Assembly: GCA_037042915.1 (NCBI GenBank)
Contig: CM073196.1
Coordinates: 2,418,001-2,482,000 of the forward strand
Source of the DNA: Auricularia sp. M13
Taxonomy: Eukaryota > Basidiomycota > Agaricomycetes > Auriculariales > Auriculariaceae
Length of the DNA stretch: 64,000 nucleotides
Direction: 5' to 3'
Of the stretch, positions 39,928 to 53,189 are shown in pieces (position 1 is the stretch's first letter; each line of letters starts with the position of its first letter). Position numbers and translations under genes: made by a program. The notes beneath the pieces are model-generated. The model did not search any database. It was not told the DNA's origin and was given only the letters and a program-made list of their open reading frames with translations.

Positions 39928-42900
39928 TCAGTGCTCGCGAGTGATAATCTTGTGCAAGGCAGCGTTCTTGGACTCGAGCTGCTCAATTTTGCTCTGCGCC
40001 GCCTGCATTTTTGCAGACAAGTACCTTGCGCGCGCGTGAGCCGCGCGGCTCGTTGATGACTCGCTCGTAAGCTCTTTCAGGGTGGTCATCTCGACTTCAC
40101 ACGCTTTCACTGTTGACTCTGCGCTGGCAATCGCCTTTTCGTTGTAGGCCAGGTCTTGCGTCGCCTGGAAAAGCGCGTCTAAATAGAGCTGTCAGTGACC
40201 ACTTCCGAGACGGAGCCAGGTTGTTCCTAACCATCGACCAGATGCTGGAACACAAACTTGTAGACTGGTCTGCCGGGTCGGATACCTGAAGGTCGACCTG
40301 GAAATTTACGTTAACAGTGAAACAACGTTGAACGCAACGAACCATCATGTGTACTAATGGAAATCAATTCGGCGTGCTCCATTGCCCGCAATGCTGCTTC
40401 ATCGCCTTTGAAGGGGAATTCCAGAAGTACGTCAAAGTATGAGAGCTATGCCGGTCAGAAAGAATGGTCCCTAGTCTGAGAGGGAAGGGTTGAAATACCT
40501 CGCTCTTGTGCGCCAACTGCTTCACCACAGACCACGCTTGTTCGCGGGTCCATGGAAGGCTCTTTGCATCCTCGAGGTCATCTCCGAAAGCATTCTTCCT
40601 CAGCTCCCCGACTCCACGGCTTATGATATCGTCAACCGCTTCCTCGATTCGTTGGCCAGAGTGCACTTTGTGGATTAACTGAGCACGATCCATCAATAAA
40701 AAACCCCTTGCGCTATGGCGCCAGGTAGCGTACCCTCTCCAAGTCACTGGCGCGTCCACCGAGCATCTGAACGCGGGCTGTTTGCTCTTTGCTGAGACTC
40801 TGGGCGTAGCCCAATTCTGACAGCTTCGATGTAACATAAGCAATCGCGCTGTCAGGGTCGGCATCGGCGAGCGTAACAGGTATGAGAGGCTTGGTCGGCA
40901 TGGCTGCAAGCCTGTCAAGTAGGGGAAAGCATACAAACAGAGCAACCTACATTTAGCCAAACGCTTTCCGTTCTCGCGATTATCGCTGAGCACAATGACG
41001 TGCGCGATCTCAAGCCGCGTCAGGCAATGAATACAGACATCTGGACCGAGCAGTACTCACCTGATTGTCTACCAGCGCACTCGCCCATTCTGCCAATGCG
41101 TCCACTATTTCCTCCTTTTGGGACCCCCTCGATGCGAAATTCTTAATGACAACCACAGGGAGCGCCTTGACTGACTCCGGGACGGATTCGAACTTGCTCT
41201 TCTGCTCTACGGGGACGAGTTCCAACTTCTGGTCCAACAGCATCTGCTCGTCTTCAACAGGCTTCTGCAGCTCGGCCTCACGGACGGCATCGTAGTCCTG
41301 CTCAAGCATGGGCTCATCGCCGAATCCGAGCTCGGACATCACGCCGTTCCCGGCGATGCAATCCATGCGCCCGTCGTGGTATGCGCCACGCTTGATGCGC
41401 GCGACAATCTCCCGCTCATGCTCGTCCTGCTGTTGCCGAACTCTGTCCGCCCGTTCACGGGCGCGCACGTGCTTGTCGTGCTGCGAACTAACGCCCTGAA
41501 GACCTGCTGTGACCACTTGCAACATGTCGCGGACCTGTTTCGTGAGGGATGAGCTGAAACCGGCTGTACGAGTTGCTTGTCAGGCACTGAAAAAAACACA
41601 CACGAAGGCACCAACGCACTCTTCTGCCCAATCAAGCCGACGCTAGCAAGGTCAATCAGGTCATTCAGGTTGTTGACCCAGGTGAACAGCGGTCGGTATC
41701 CGGTTTGACGAGCCAGTGAGGTTAGCAACGAAGAATCCGTGCCGCCCTTGTACAACTCTGCACAATCGATAACCATTGAGCGTCTGTGCACAATTATGAG
41801 AAAACTTGATAAAAGCTTGTTGTCTATCTTTACCTGTCTTGATCCTTGATTACTGCTTCGGTTATGCTCGTCTTGCCGCTGCCCGCTGGCCCGCTGACGA
41901 ATGCCACCGAATCTGTGGAGTTCAGGCTCGAATCACGCTCGAAGAAGACAACGACGTACTGGGATAATCTGCAAGGTAGGTCTTGAGCGTCTCCTCTGAT
42001 TTCTCTCGGTCCTTCCAGGCTTCTGCAGGAGGCGTCGCAACAGAGGAAGACTGGGCATGCCACTGGAATTTATCGATCGTGTTTGCGCGTAACCATTTGA
42101 CGATGGAAAATTCTGCGATGGTATGAATGAGCTCGATAAGTAGAAAATTATCCTATCATTGTGTAGCTCGCCTTGGTAGTCAAACCACCCCATCAAACGG
42201 CCTTCAACGAAAAATGTGCGAATTGGGTCAAATATCTTGGAGCATGTGTTGGAAATGTCAAACGAATAAGAACGCAGAACTACTCACCGTGTAAGTCAGC
42301 GTTCCAAAGAGAAACAGGGCAATTGGAAGGGACACGCGAGGATGGTTGACAATCCAGTCCCGTATCCAGTGCGCGTTGCCTGGCGGGACAAACGATGTCT
42401 TCAATCTTGTCACTTTGCCGTCCTTATGTTGAAATGTGATTCCATGCAAGCAGTTGTGAGCAATCGCAGCCTGTTTGGGGCCATAGAATGTGACGGTGCT
42501 ATAACGAGGATTCCCTGCTGAGCCGGGAGTGGGAGCTGCGATGTCATATATGCGGCCATAGGGCTAAGCAATGTCAGTTCGATATTCAGACAGCGGACGG
42601 GCGCGCGAACCCGCATGAGGGAGTACAAGTCCTCTTCATGGACGTCGGGCCCCTCGAATTCGACTCGCAGGATCTGTGTCACGTAGCGTCTCAAGTCCTG
42701 TCATTGCTTAGCACGCATGACGGTACGAGGTATTCTCACTCACTTCCATCCAAGGTTCGCCTTTGACAACCCATACACGTGCATGATGGAGTCCTAATGC
42801 TGATATCCAGGTCTTGATGCCTCCGTGTTGTGCTGCTTGAGCTTCGATCGACTGTCGAATTGTGTTCAAAGCATTCTCCGCAGGCTGGTACTCGAAGTCA

Positions 42901-43294
42901 ACAAAGATCCCGCCATATTTAGGGCTGAGAAGGGTAAGCACATTTACAGAGGGATACGAGTGGTGAGACATGCCTCGACGTCAGTTTCTGGACTGAGAAG
43001 CCAAATGCAGAGACGTCGTGCAGCACGGTCCGCAGGCTTTCCTCGAGATCATCCTTCGCCATTCTTGCGAAATGATATCTTAGGCTACTCTGCGCGTCAA
43101 GCGTGCGCATGTGAGTTGAAGCGAGAGACTCACTCGAAGAAGCCCAGACGCAATGGATATACCGAGCTCACGAACAGCGTCGCCTCGTTGGTGCTGGTTA
43201 CATTTGTAGCCAACGTCGCGTTCAGCCTGCGAGCTGGGAGTGCATGACCGAGTGCGCGTAGCTGCAGCGGCCGCGAGCGCAGAGTGGCCCACAT
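39928..43294 (-). CDS. YME2: Mitochondrial escape protein 2 (RNA12 family)
   Basis: Inner mitochondrial membrane protein with an RRM-like domain facing the matrix and an RNA12 AAA-like domain on the other side; affects mtDNA nucleoid behaviour and escape. The start at 43294 gives MWATLRSRPLQLRALGHAL, a presequence. Then ATLFVSSVYPLRLG, the RRM-like part (YGGIFVDFEYQ...CLHGITFQHKDGKVTRLKTS), the membrane span VSLPIALFLFGTLTYT, P-loop VSGPAGSGKTSITEAV, VIDCAELYKGG, LIDLASVGLIGQK, LPVVVIKNF and ALAEWASALVDNQ, VVLSDNRENGKRLAK. The C-terminal coiled coil ends at 39928. Many introns. The start lies only 27 bp from the divergent gene at 43322. Confidence 0.88.
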
Positions 43295-43321
43295 AAAAGC
43301 GCGGTGCAACTTGAAGGTACG

Positions 43322-46302
43322 ATGGTAATGACGCGCGTGTCGGCGCGGCCGCGTCTTGTCCAAATTGGACTGCTTCCGGGCGGAGCTTCTTCATTCTTTG
43401 ACTTTGACCACGACCAGCAGCAGGCCCAGACAGCCATGATGGAGGCCACCATGCTCGACGTCTCTGCCGGCGACCAGGACGTGGCCATGGCGTCGTCGCC
43501 GTACTACCATGCCGACGCAGCGATGATGGACGCTGACTACGCACAACCCGAAACCGAGGAGATCGACATGGAGGACGACGATGCCGCGCCCGAGTACGAG
43601 ATGGCCGACGACGAGCACTACTACGACGAGCACCAGCCGCAGATTTATGATGCAGAAATTGTGGATGCGCCCATCGACCATGCGCCACTTGATGCTGCCG
43701 TCCACCTCATCGACGAGGCCGTACCTGCAGAGCCCACTGTCCTACACGAGCTGCACGTTGCGGAAGTCTCTGCTGCACCCATTTACTCTGCCGATCCTGG
43801 ACCAGCTCCAGTATTTGGGGTTCCCGACTTGCCTCCTGCCGCTGCTTTTGCTGAGGCATCACATGAGCCTCAGAGCCATGTTTCGCCTCATCCGGGTCAC
43901 GTTTCGCCTCTTCCACTACCTGCCTCTGATCTGCCGATTGAGCATGCCGAAGCCCCGGCCGAACCTAGCCCTTTACCCTCTGCCGCTGAACCTGCTCCCT
44001 TCTCAAATGAAGCCGTTGCTCCTACGGAGACTGAGTCAACATCGCAGGAGAGGCACTCGGAGCCTCCAGTCCCGTCGGCGGAAGAGAATCCAGTAGCGCC
44101 TGAATGCAGCCGGCACCTGAGACCAATGCGATCCCGGAAACCCTCCCAGGCCCTGAGTTTCATTTGCACGATGCTCCAGCACAAGATGCGGACGGTCTCG
44201 CCCACGCGGCACATTCCACAGCGGAGCCGCATGCCTATGAGCCTACAGCTCCTGGAGAGACTACCTTGGTCGAATATCAGGTCTCTTATGACCTCTACGA
44301 GGAAGATGGCGGGTCAGATCCGTCGGACGAGGACTTGTTCGTGCCCCCTCCGACGGTGGCCATGTCTGTGCAAAACGAACCAGCTACAAATTACGTCCTC
44401 TTTGAGCTACCGGAGAATGCTTCTGCGTCCGCGTCCTCTAGCAGCACGGCCTACCTCTTTTCTGACCGGTCGAATCTATACTACGAGCCGGTATCGGCCG
44501 TGTTCGCGGCGCTCCGTCAGATAGACGACATTGAGGCCAAATATGAGTATTGCGAGCTCGCGTTTTGTGCGCCGCAGTTGAACCTCACGATTGCAGAGGT
44601 GTGTGGCGTTCAGAACAAAATATATGTTTAGCCTGCTGATATTCTTACAGGATAGCAAATACGCCTCCGAGGTTTCCTTCCACGACTTCGGACTGCTGCA
44701 TGACAGTTTTGGCTTGGATGGCCCGTTACAAGTGCAGCTGCAATCCATTACGCCGCGCTTCATCAAACGCTTCAATTTCTTGCGAGCCGAGGTAGCCAAG
44801 ATGATGAGCGCCGCGGCGCAAGCTACGACAGACGCCGAAGGAGCGCCTGGTAAGTACTTTCCAAACCGCATTGTCACGAGAGCTCGTTTTCTAACGTATC
44901 GTAGCGGCGACCGCAGAAGCACACTCCGAGTACGATCAGGAAGCCGCGCCAGCCGAGCCGCTCGAACCACAACTAGCGGATAATAATGAGACTGATCCTT
45001 CTCGAATAGGCGTCGAACAACCCGTGGACGAGGCAGCCGAAGACTCCGGATATGTCGAAGACGACGACGCTGAGCCCGAGCTCTACGTGGACGCACCGGA
45101 CGACGTCGGACAGGGACATTCCAGTGCCGGCGATGACCATGTTCTTGAGCAGCACGGCAGTGACGTTGGCAGGGAAGACGGCGAGGAGGATGGCGGCGAG
45201 CTGGCGCCAGAAGGCGTGGAACATGCAGTCGAAGAGCCAGCCGCTGCCGAAGATGATCACACTGCCTCTGAGCAGCCCGAAAACGATGCTTCGGAACATG
45301 GGGAACATGCTGCACAGCGCCATGCAGCGACTGGTGCCACCGTTGAAGACGAAACATCTGGCGAGGGCGATGAAGAATACAGTCTGGAATATGAGGAATA
45401 TGAAGACGGGTACGACGAAGACGGCGTAGAAGGGTCCGAACTGGTTGCATTTCAAGGTGGCGCCTCGCTCCCCATATGAATGTTCATGAGCATTAACCTG
45501 TTGGCAGCTGATGCTAATTCCGAGCATGACCAGCGACCAGTGGAACAAGGACACGATGAATACTATGCCATTGTTGAGGTGCACGCTGAAGAGGTCTACG
45601 AAGGTCAGTGTAATATGCATCCTATCACTGCTGGAGGCTGATAGTCTTGTAGTTCGACAGGAAAATACAGATGTTAGACCCGTTGAGTCTGAGCCGTCAA
45701 TAGATTATGATGACGGTAAGTTTTCTATTAGTAGCCGGGATGATACTCATGCAGTATCCGCTAGTTGCCCACATACGTGAGGAAGTAGCCACGCGATCCC
45801 CACGGTCGGATGTTATCGATCTGACCGAGGAACATGAAGGTCCGTTCTTCTCCGTCCCTTACCTTATTACACACATTCTCACGCAAGCAGCAGCTGTTAC
45901 TGACCAAGCTGATCCTGAATTTCAAGCTGAAGAACTTGAAGAATATGCTGAGGGCGACAACCAGACTTACAGCGCCGTGGATTCGACATACGAGGAAGGC
46001 GATAATCACGAAGAAGGCAATGACGCAGCACAGGAGCAAGAACAAGAAGAAGCGCATGATGCAGACGCTGCGGAAGCGTATGAGGAGGATGATCAAGCGA
46101 CGCTATCCAGCAGCGATGACCGTGCGGCGCAGACGCTTCCCACGCTCTCATCGAAGCGCAGCCATGACGAACTGCTCCGCGAGGATCCCCAGTTCGATGG
46201 CGACGGCTTGGGCGAGGATGACCACGGTGCGTTCGCTCTCACTATGTCGTTAAAATCTAATTGATTTTCCGTTCAGATAGCAAGCGAGCTCGCGTCGAAT
46301 AG
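43322..46302 (+). CDS. Acidic, low-complexity protein of unknown function
   Basis: Not recognised. MVMTRVSARPRLVQIGLLPG starts at 43322 (a second ATG lies at 43328). A long Asp/Glu/Pro/Ala-rich region follows, then a compact segment that looks folded: YLFSDRSNLYYEPVSAVFAA, YCELAFCAPQLNLTIAE, FHDFGLLHDSFGLDG and ITPRFIKRFNFLRAEVAK. After this come more Glu-rich repeats (EYEEYEDGYDEDG) and a basic end DSKRARVE, stopping at 46302 after a last intron. At least five introns. A frame break at AA 44103-44104 is mended by one A (PEMQPAPETNAIP). Acidity plus the basic KRAR tail suggest a nuclear protein; histone or ribosome-assembly chaperone is only a guess. Confidence 0.68.
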
Positions 46303-47151
46303 TTTGTGGATCGCGATTATGCCGCTTAGCTGAAACTGCGCCCTGGTCATCGCTTGCATCTGCACACACGTTGCATCCGCAAGACAATATCTGCAAAGGA
46401 GGCTAAGTGCATTTTTGTTTCTTTCACGATATACTCCTTTTTGCTATTCCACGCGCCTTGCTTTGTCCGCCTTCTATCCGCCTTCGCCCGCTCCTTGCGA
46501 CCGCTCTTCCTCCCCCAATGTCCTCCATGTGTCTTCACCCTCATCCCCTCCATTTCTGATTCACTTTCCATACATCTCACTGCCTTCCTCATCGGCTTCG
46601 CTTCATTAGCCTCATTTTCCTCGGTTCCGTGTTTTTTTTGCTTCTGAATCCTCTTGTGCGAATTTGACAAGGTAAGACTGACCACAGCTTGCGTCGACGT
46701 GTCGGGTGGAGTTGTTCTTGGGTCGAGGAGGCTTGGTCGGGCGATTTTGCTGTATAAATGGGTCCCTATGGAATTTAGGTGCTATGCTATGTAGAATGAA
46801 TCTTACACTCCTGAACGCATTGATATATGTGGGACGGGTTCATTGCGGACGACTGAACGCTGAAAGGGCAACAAGGCGTGCAGCCACGGGCTTTTGTATG
46901 GGCTGGATGGAAGCGCAGCGCGATGGAATAAAGGCGGAATTGCTGAAATTGATCAAGAACAGGAGATGTAGATCAGGCAGGAATATTACGAGGGGGAGAG
47001 TGCAGGACTGGGAAGGACACGCGAGTCGGAAAAGAGAGTGATTGGAGAGAATGTGATGAGAGGCGCTTACGCTCCGGGCAACGCGCTCGTTATGTATGGG
47101 CTTGATTCGTGGGAGAGGGCAGGGATGACGAGGAAAACTTCGAGACTGACT
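46303..47151. other. Convergent intergenic region, no gene seen
   Basis: 849 bp between the stop of the acidic protein and the stop of the RRM-R3H gene. A pyrimidine-rich tract occupies 46440-46640. Open frames on both strands are low-complexity. Probably the two 3' UTRs. Confidence 0.5.
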
Positions 47152-48940
47152 TCAGATTTCCAGCGGCTCGTGAGTCCGCGTCTCGAGTCCGCCAGGCCGG
47201 CTCTCAAGCGTCGGAACCCTCTGCCTCTGTCCGAAGCCCGTGCTGTTGCCCGGGCCCCTGGGCTGTCTGACGACAGACCCGACCGCGGGATCCTGCTGAA
47301 GAGGACCGCCCGAGCCTCCACCGTTCTGGCTACTGTTGAGACTAGGCATCTGCGGGACCGGCGGCACACCCTGCGGGGTGCCGGGCAGACCAGCGGAGCC
47401 AAAGATAGACCCGAATCCTGGATGGGCGCGGCGCGACGATGCGGCGATGGTGGCATATCCCTCGCGGAATATTGCCGTTCGAAAGGCGGGAAGTCAGCCG
47501 CGGCGAAGTAGTGTGGAGCGTCTTCATGTCTGGCATCGACTTCTTGCCACGCAGGGATGGGACGGTGTCGTCCCGCTCGTGGCTCTGAGTTCCGAGCACG
47601 TACGTTGACGGTGCGCGGTGCAAAGTCTGTTGAGGTGGCCGAGGAACGGAGTTCTGTTAGGAAGAAAGAAGGCATCAATAAACACTCTCGGTCGCATGGC
47701 GCCGATGCGCACACATGGTGTATAAGCGAAAGGTTACTCACTCTTCCCTCCGGATCGACCCTGGTAACAACCGCGTAGCGATCGGGTCCTTCGCCCACAG
47801 AGTAGTGGTAAAGTCCGAGCTTCTTTGCGATGAGATGGACGACGCGGCGTTCCTTGGGCGCGAGGGAGCGTGAGAACGCTAGCTCATCGCGCATGCGGTC
47901 GTCCTTGAAAAGAAGGATCCGGGAGTAAATCTCGAGGGTAGAGGGATCGTTCAGATCGAGCTCGGTGGTCGGGTTGCCGACCGACTTTGCGCCTGGCGAG
48001 GTCGGAGGGACGTACGGCTGCTGGGAGCCCAGGAATGATTGCTGCTGGGGCAAGCTGCCGGGCAGCGGCGGGGACTGGGCCTGGGGCGGGAAGCCGTAGC
48101 CAGAGACGTTGGTGGTGGGGAAAGGACGGGTGGCGCTGTAAGCCGGAGTGCCCACGGGACCGAAATCGTCGAACGGAGTGTGTCCTGACTGCTCCTTCTC
48201 GAGCTGCATGGAGCGCATGCGCCTGAGCGCCTTCTCGCGCTCGATGCGCTCTTTCTCGCCGGCCTGGAGCACCTTCTTGTACTCGACGCGGAGCTTGCGG
48301 CCCTGGACGTCGAAGCCGTTGAGGGCGGCGACGACGGCGTCTGCGTCGGGGGCTGCGCGGAAGTTGGCAAAAGCGAGGCCACGGAAGTTGCCCTGGGGGT
48401 CGAGATGGTAGTTGAACGCATAGGGCGTGGGGATGGCGAGCGAGGCCTGGGACAATGGGAGTAACAATGAGTACAAAAAAATAAGCGGTCGCTAAGGACG
48501 GACGATGATGTCGAGCAGCGTCTCGCGCTTGACGTTGAACGGGATGTTCTTGATGACAATCGCCGTCGGGATGATCTCGTCGTCGCCGGCCGGCGTCTGT
48601 GCGGCCTGGTGCTGCATCGTCTGCGGCGGCGAGGTGCCGCCCGAGGAGATGTCGGAGCTGTTGACCTGTGGCGAGAGCGATCTGGGCGACGTGTTGTCTA
48701 TCCATTGCTGGCGGCGGCGGGCTCAGCGTGGGCACTGCGGGCTGGGCAGAACAAAGACGGGCTCACGTTGGGAAGACCGGCTCTGGAGGGCGTCTTGGGC
48801 TGCTGCTGGATCTGGAACGGGTTGTAGTTCGACTGGCCGGGGATCATCGGGGGCGACGTCTGGAAGTGGTCGTAATCATGAAAGGCCTCGTCCCCTCTAA
48901 GGGTCAGAGTCGACAGGTCCGGGGTCGAGGTCGTAGTCAT
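47152..48940 (-). CDS. RRM and R3H domain RNA-binding protein (Pin4/Mdt1-like)
   Basis: Probable post-transcriptional regulator; Pin4/Mdt1 in yeast acts in cell-cycle and DNA-damage responses. The ATG at 48940 begins MTTTSTPDLSTLTLRGDEAF. After a Ser/Pro-rich N-terminus with an intron, the RRM has RNP2-like TAIVIKNIPFNVKRETLLD, an intron, then YAFNYHLDPQGNFRGLAFAN (RNP1-like) and GRKLRVEYKKV. A Gln/Pro-rich linker leads to the R3H domain RRVVHLIAKKLGLYHYSVGE with the R...H pair for single-stranded nucleic acid. The C-terminus is Gly/Pro/Gln-rich, ending LETRTHEPLEI at 47152. Its start codon is 85 bp from the divergent TRAPPC13 start. Confidence 0.83.
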
Positions 48941-49025
48941 ATCGTCGTGAGCAGACCAGGTGAAAAGCGCAAAGCCCGATTTGAGGCTCCGAGCACCACC
49001 AACGCCTTCCGAGTCCCAAGTCCCA

Positions 49026-51188
49026 ATGGCCGACCCGCTGACCCTCAAGGCAACCCATCCCCCCTGCTTTCCGCTATCAACGCTCACACAGAGCCACAGG
49101 TCATGCGTCTTAACCGCCCCGCGCTCGCCGCGGCCTGGACCCCGTTCTTCTCCAGCTCGCCGTCGTTCTCCCAGCATGCCACCGATTCCATCATGTCCCT
49201 GCAGTCAAACGAGCCCCTCCCAGGCCATCCGACCACTCTCAGGGATCTCACCGGTTTGTCGGACGTTCTCATGCTGCCAGCGTCCTTTGGCGCCATCCAA
49301 CTCGGAGAGACCTTCTCCAGCTGCCTCTGCATAAACAACGACACCGACGGCGAAGTCCAAGCCGTCACACTCAAGGTCGAGATGCAAACTACCACAACCA
49401 AAGTTCTGTTGGCTCAGGTCGGTGGCCCAGAGCTCACTCTCACCGCGGAGAAGAACTTCGTTGAAACAGTCGTACACCACGAAATCAAGGAGCTGGGACA
49501 GCACGTTCTGTCCTGCACCATCACATATCGTCTTCCTGGCGCCCCGCCGTCAAGTGAACAGGACGCGGTCTCTACCATACGCAAATATTACAAGTTTGCA
49601 GTGAGTTGCGGTCGCTGGTTCCTTGCGATGCAGAGAAGTTGAGCAAAGATCTTTCGAGGTCACGAATCCACTCAGCGTCAAGACGAAAGTGCACACACCG
49701 CGCGCTCCGTCGGCACTTCTCTCCAAGACAGAACGAGAAAAGGTCTTCCTTGAGGTCCATGTTCAAAATCTCACGGCCGATCCACTTTGGTTTGAGCAGA
49801 TGAAGTTCGAGTGTGCCGAGGGCTGGCTCGTCGATGACGCCAACCTTACGTCCGACAAAACGAGCATATTCTCAGGCGCCGCTGCCCTGATTCAGCCGCA
49901 GGACCTGCGACAATACGTCTATATTCTCGCTCCCACGCCCGAATCGGTGCCTTCCTTCCCGGAAGTCCACGCGCCAGGGACAGTCATACCCTTGGGCAGA
50001 CTTGACATTTCTTGGAGGAGTTCTTTTGGCGGCCCTGGTCGTCTCTTGACATCGGTACGCGTCAAACGGCATGTTGATTTAACTACATCTGATTGACGTC
50101 CTCAGATGCTCTCGCGTCGAATACCTATGCCCACAGCGGCTCCACCGGCCTCTGCGCTGCCTCCGCATCTTCAGCGGGCGCGTCGCCCTGGATCGCCCAC
50201 ACCTTCTATCGCGTCTACGATCGGCACCCCGCCAGGCTCCCCTTTCCGCGCACGAACTGTCCCCGCACGCCCACTGTCTCGCCCGCATTCGCCCGCTCCT
50301 AGCATAGCATCGCCCACACCCACATTCGCCTCGCTATCTCAAGCTCCTATACATCTGCCTGTACCCGTGCCCGCACCGACTTCACCCATAGATATTGACC
50401 TTGTCGTAATCGACATCCCCCGAACGGCCGTCGCTCGCGACGCGCCGTTCCACCTTCGCCTCGCCTTGACGCTCGCCACGCTTCCCCCCATCAACGCGCG
50501 TCACCGCGCGATCACGGTTGCGGTTCAGCATGTGCAGCCGTTCCGCCCACCGCCCACGCATACAGCCCTCTCCGCGGCGCTCGCCAGCCGGTTGACGCTG
50601 ACGGGTCCGCCGTCACGAACGTCCACACCAAGCCCGACACCTACTATCGGCGGCCGCTCGTCTGTCATCATCTCGCGCGCACCGAGTGTGTCGGGTACAG
50701 ATACGCTCGTCGAGTCGCCGCTGGTCGGCACGTTTCACCAAGCCAGTGGCCCAGGGTCGGTGGCGGGGTCGACTGGGATGCCTCCCCCACATGCGCTCGA
50801 GGAGTCTAACAAGGCTCCTAGCGATGGGGTACTCTTCCTGGGCGCCTCGTCGTTCACCTTGCCGCCGTTCGTCTTCTCCCGCCCCGAGTCTGTGCAAGAG
50901 GACACAGAGCCAGCAGGAGAGGTCACAAGCCCGCTGCCTAACACGCCACCTCCGCCAGGAGCTGCTCAACCACCGACCCCGCCCTCGCGGCAAGAGGTCA
51001 CGCATGAGTTCGAGCTTGCATTCACGGCCACTAAATCTGGCTTCGCCGCCATCGGAGGGCTCCGCGTGGTTCTTCTCATAGATGAAGAACGCTTAGATAT
51101 GCCCGAGCCCACACCCGCCGCACAGAGCGGCAGCGATGTGCGCATCCTGAAGGAGTGGGATGTGATAGGCGAGATCTTTGTATCGTAA
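49026..51188 (+). CDS. TRAPPC13: TRAPP complex subunit 13 (DUF974)
   Basis: Subunit of the TRAPP tethering complex in Golgi/autophagy traffic. The start was chosen by splicing: eight codons MADPLTLK (49026-49049), a 50-bp GC-AG intron (49050-49099), then VMRLNRPALAAAW, as in family N-termini. The conserved core follows: MLPASFGAIQLGETFSSCLC, VTLKVEMQTTTTKVLL, VVHHEIKELGQHVLSCTITY and FLEVHVQNLTADPLWFEQ. A further intron joins RLLTS to the C-terminal half, which has a long Pro/Ser/Thr-rich insertion (50130-50330, 50600-50760) before the last beta-rich segment and WDVIGEIFVS at 51188. No frame break needed. Confidence 0.85.
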
Positions 51189-51319
51189 GACTTCAGAATG
51201 GGAATGGTCGTGTCATGATAGTGCTAAACCATGCATTGGTATTACAGCTGGGGCGTGGGCGATCGTAAAGGAGGGGCAAATGTACTAATCACGGCGTCCA
51301 TATGAGTCCAGTCCCACGC

Positions 51320-53111
51320 TTAGCTCTGCCAAGGATGCGCAACCAGCCGCTGGACGGAAATGAGGGCCTGGTAGCGCACGTCGGCGTTTGTGTGCGTCAT
51401 GAGCTCCATTACGCGCGTCTTCCCGCCCAGGTCGGTTACAGCCCTTGACAAGGGTGTCAATTCTCACATCATCATGCATGGGTTACCAGCTTACTTCTTC
51501 CCGCGGTCGTAGAACTTGACATACTGCCCAATATCGTGTGCCGCGACGGCAAGCACGACCGGATCGTCAGAAGTCTTCAGCAAGTTAACGAGCAACCTTC
51601 GTAGTGTGAGCCATCGCGGTTTTGCGACGCAGTGAGGTCATGGTAGCGTAGGCGTACTTGAGTTGCTTGTAATTCTCATCATTCAGCTTCGTCACATTCT
51701 CCTTCCAGAACGTTTGCGAATCATGCACGGGTGTCCAAGACAGATGCCCGGACTGGAGCTCGCTGGTATACTCGTCGTACGTCGTCAGACTCTCGAAGTT
51801 GGCGGCGAGCTCGTCGCGGAGGAAGTTGATGTCCTCGATGATATCCTCGTCAGACCATTTGCGCGTTGACAGGTTCTTGACGAACGGCAACAGTTTGGCG
51901 ACCAACATGGCGGGCAAGTTGGCGGTCGGTGCCTTCACAACGAGATTCTGTACACAAATAATTCAGAATTAAGCTATCGAGGGTGAAGGAGGCGCCTACG
52001 CGGAAGGTGGAAATGATCACACGAATGACCTTCTCCTTCACAGCGGCTTGTGCGATCCCTGTAAGGATTTGCACAATGTCGAATTTCCTGGATACAAGAG
52101 GTGAGGTTACTGTCTGGTACCTGGGCAGTCGATGCTCACGCATTGATTTCTGCTGCGACGGCCTCGTCGAATGACAGTAGCCAGAAGCAGAATCCAACTT
52201 GGTAGCACATCTGTGGTCCAGGATTCTGCTTGAGAATCTCTATGAACCTATTTGACTTTTCAGCATGACGACTCTTTTGTTGAATGGGTTGCCCACCCCG
52301 AGATTATAGCTGGCTTGTTCCAGACAGCTTTGCGGACTTCAGCGCGAGGCAGGAGTGCCTCGAGACACTGCACTGCAACGTCGCGCGGGTTCGTCGAGCC
52401 CTGAACCAAGTTTGCGAGCAGAGTAACGAAAGGCTCTAGAATATGGGATGGGAGGGGCTTGCGCTCGGCACTGTAGTTATTGAGCATCCCGATTGTCCGG
52501 CACTAACATACACACACCTCAGGAGGACAGTGAGTATCTGAGAGGCCTTGAGCTGCACAAAGTCGTCCTGAGTCTCTAGTGCCCTGTTGATAAATTGGTT
52601 ATGTCAAGGTATGAAGATTACTGGAGCACCTACTTGAGCAATGGGCCATAAGGCATGTCCGGGTCCGACTCGCCACTCTTTACGAACAGCGGGATGCGCT
52701 CCTCGTGGTCTACAGATGGCTGAGCAAGACATAACGAGTTATGCAAAACTACGGCACACCTTGTAGGGCATCGGCAATGAGGACTAGTATCAGATGCATG
52801 GTGTCGACGCGCTGGACCTTCTTGAGGAGGAGCAGGTACAGCGAGGCGTAGGCCTGGCCCTCTGTGGATAGCACAGACTCGACGCGCGCTCTGGGCTGGC
52901 GCTCAACGCGCTTGATGAGCGAGAGTTCTTCGGAAGAGATGAGCCCTGCGCGCTGGTATCCCTGGGGGAGTCGACGTCGTCATTGAGCCGACCGGTGCAC
53001 AGTGCAATAAATGGGAGTATATACCTCCCAAGGCACAGGCTTGGAACGAATCTTGTTGGACTGTTCATCGAGCCACGCATTGGCCACGAGCGAAATGGAA
53101 GAGGTAGTCAT
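51320..53111 (-). CDS. VMA13: V-type proton ATPase subunit H
   Basis: Regulatory subunit of the cytosolic V1 sector that couples V1 to Vo and silences free V1. The ATG at 53111 gives [20 protein letters not shown]. It consists of HEAT/armadillo-like helices throughout: [129 protein letters not shown] and [19 protein letters not shown], ending with [15 protein letters not shown] at 51320. Length and order match the family. About eight introns. Divergent from the mL46 gene with 78 bp between start codons. Confidence 0.93.
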
Positions 53112-53189
53112 GGCCGCAGGACTGGCACTGTGGCAGTCAGAGTCGGCGATCGGAGTTGTCACTGTCGCTCGTTCTCTCTGCTTTCTGCT

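Noticed and set aside
46354-46685. Cys/Phe-rich open frames on both strands after the acidic gene
   Set aside because: They come from a pyrimidine tract in the 3' flank; no conserved residues and convergent genes on both sides.
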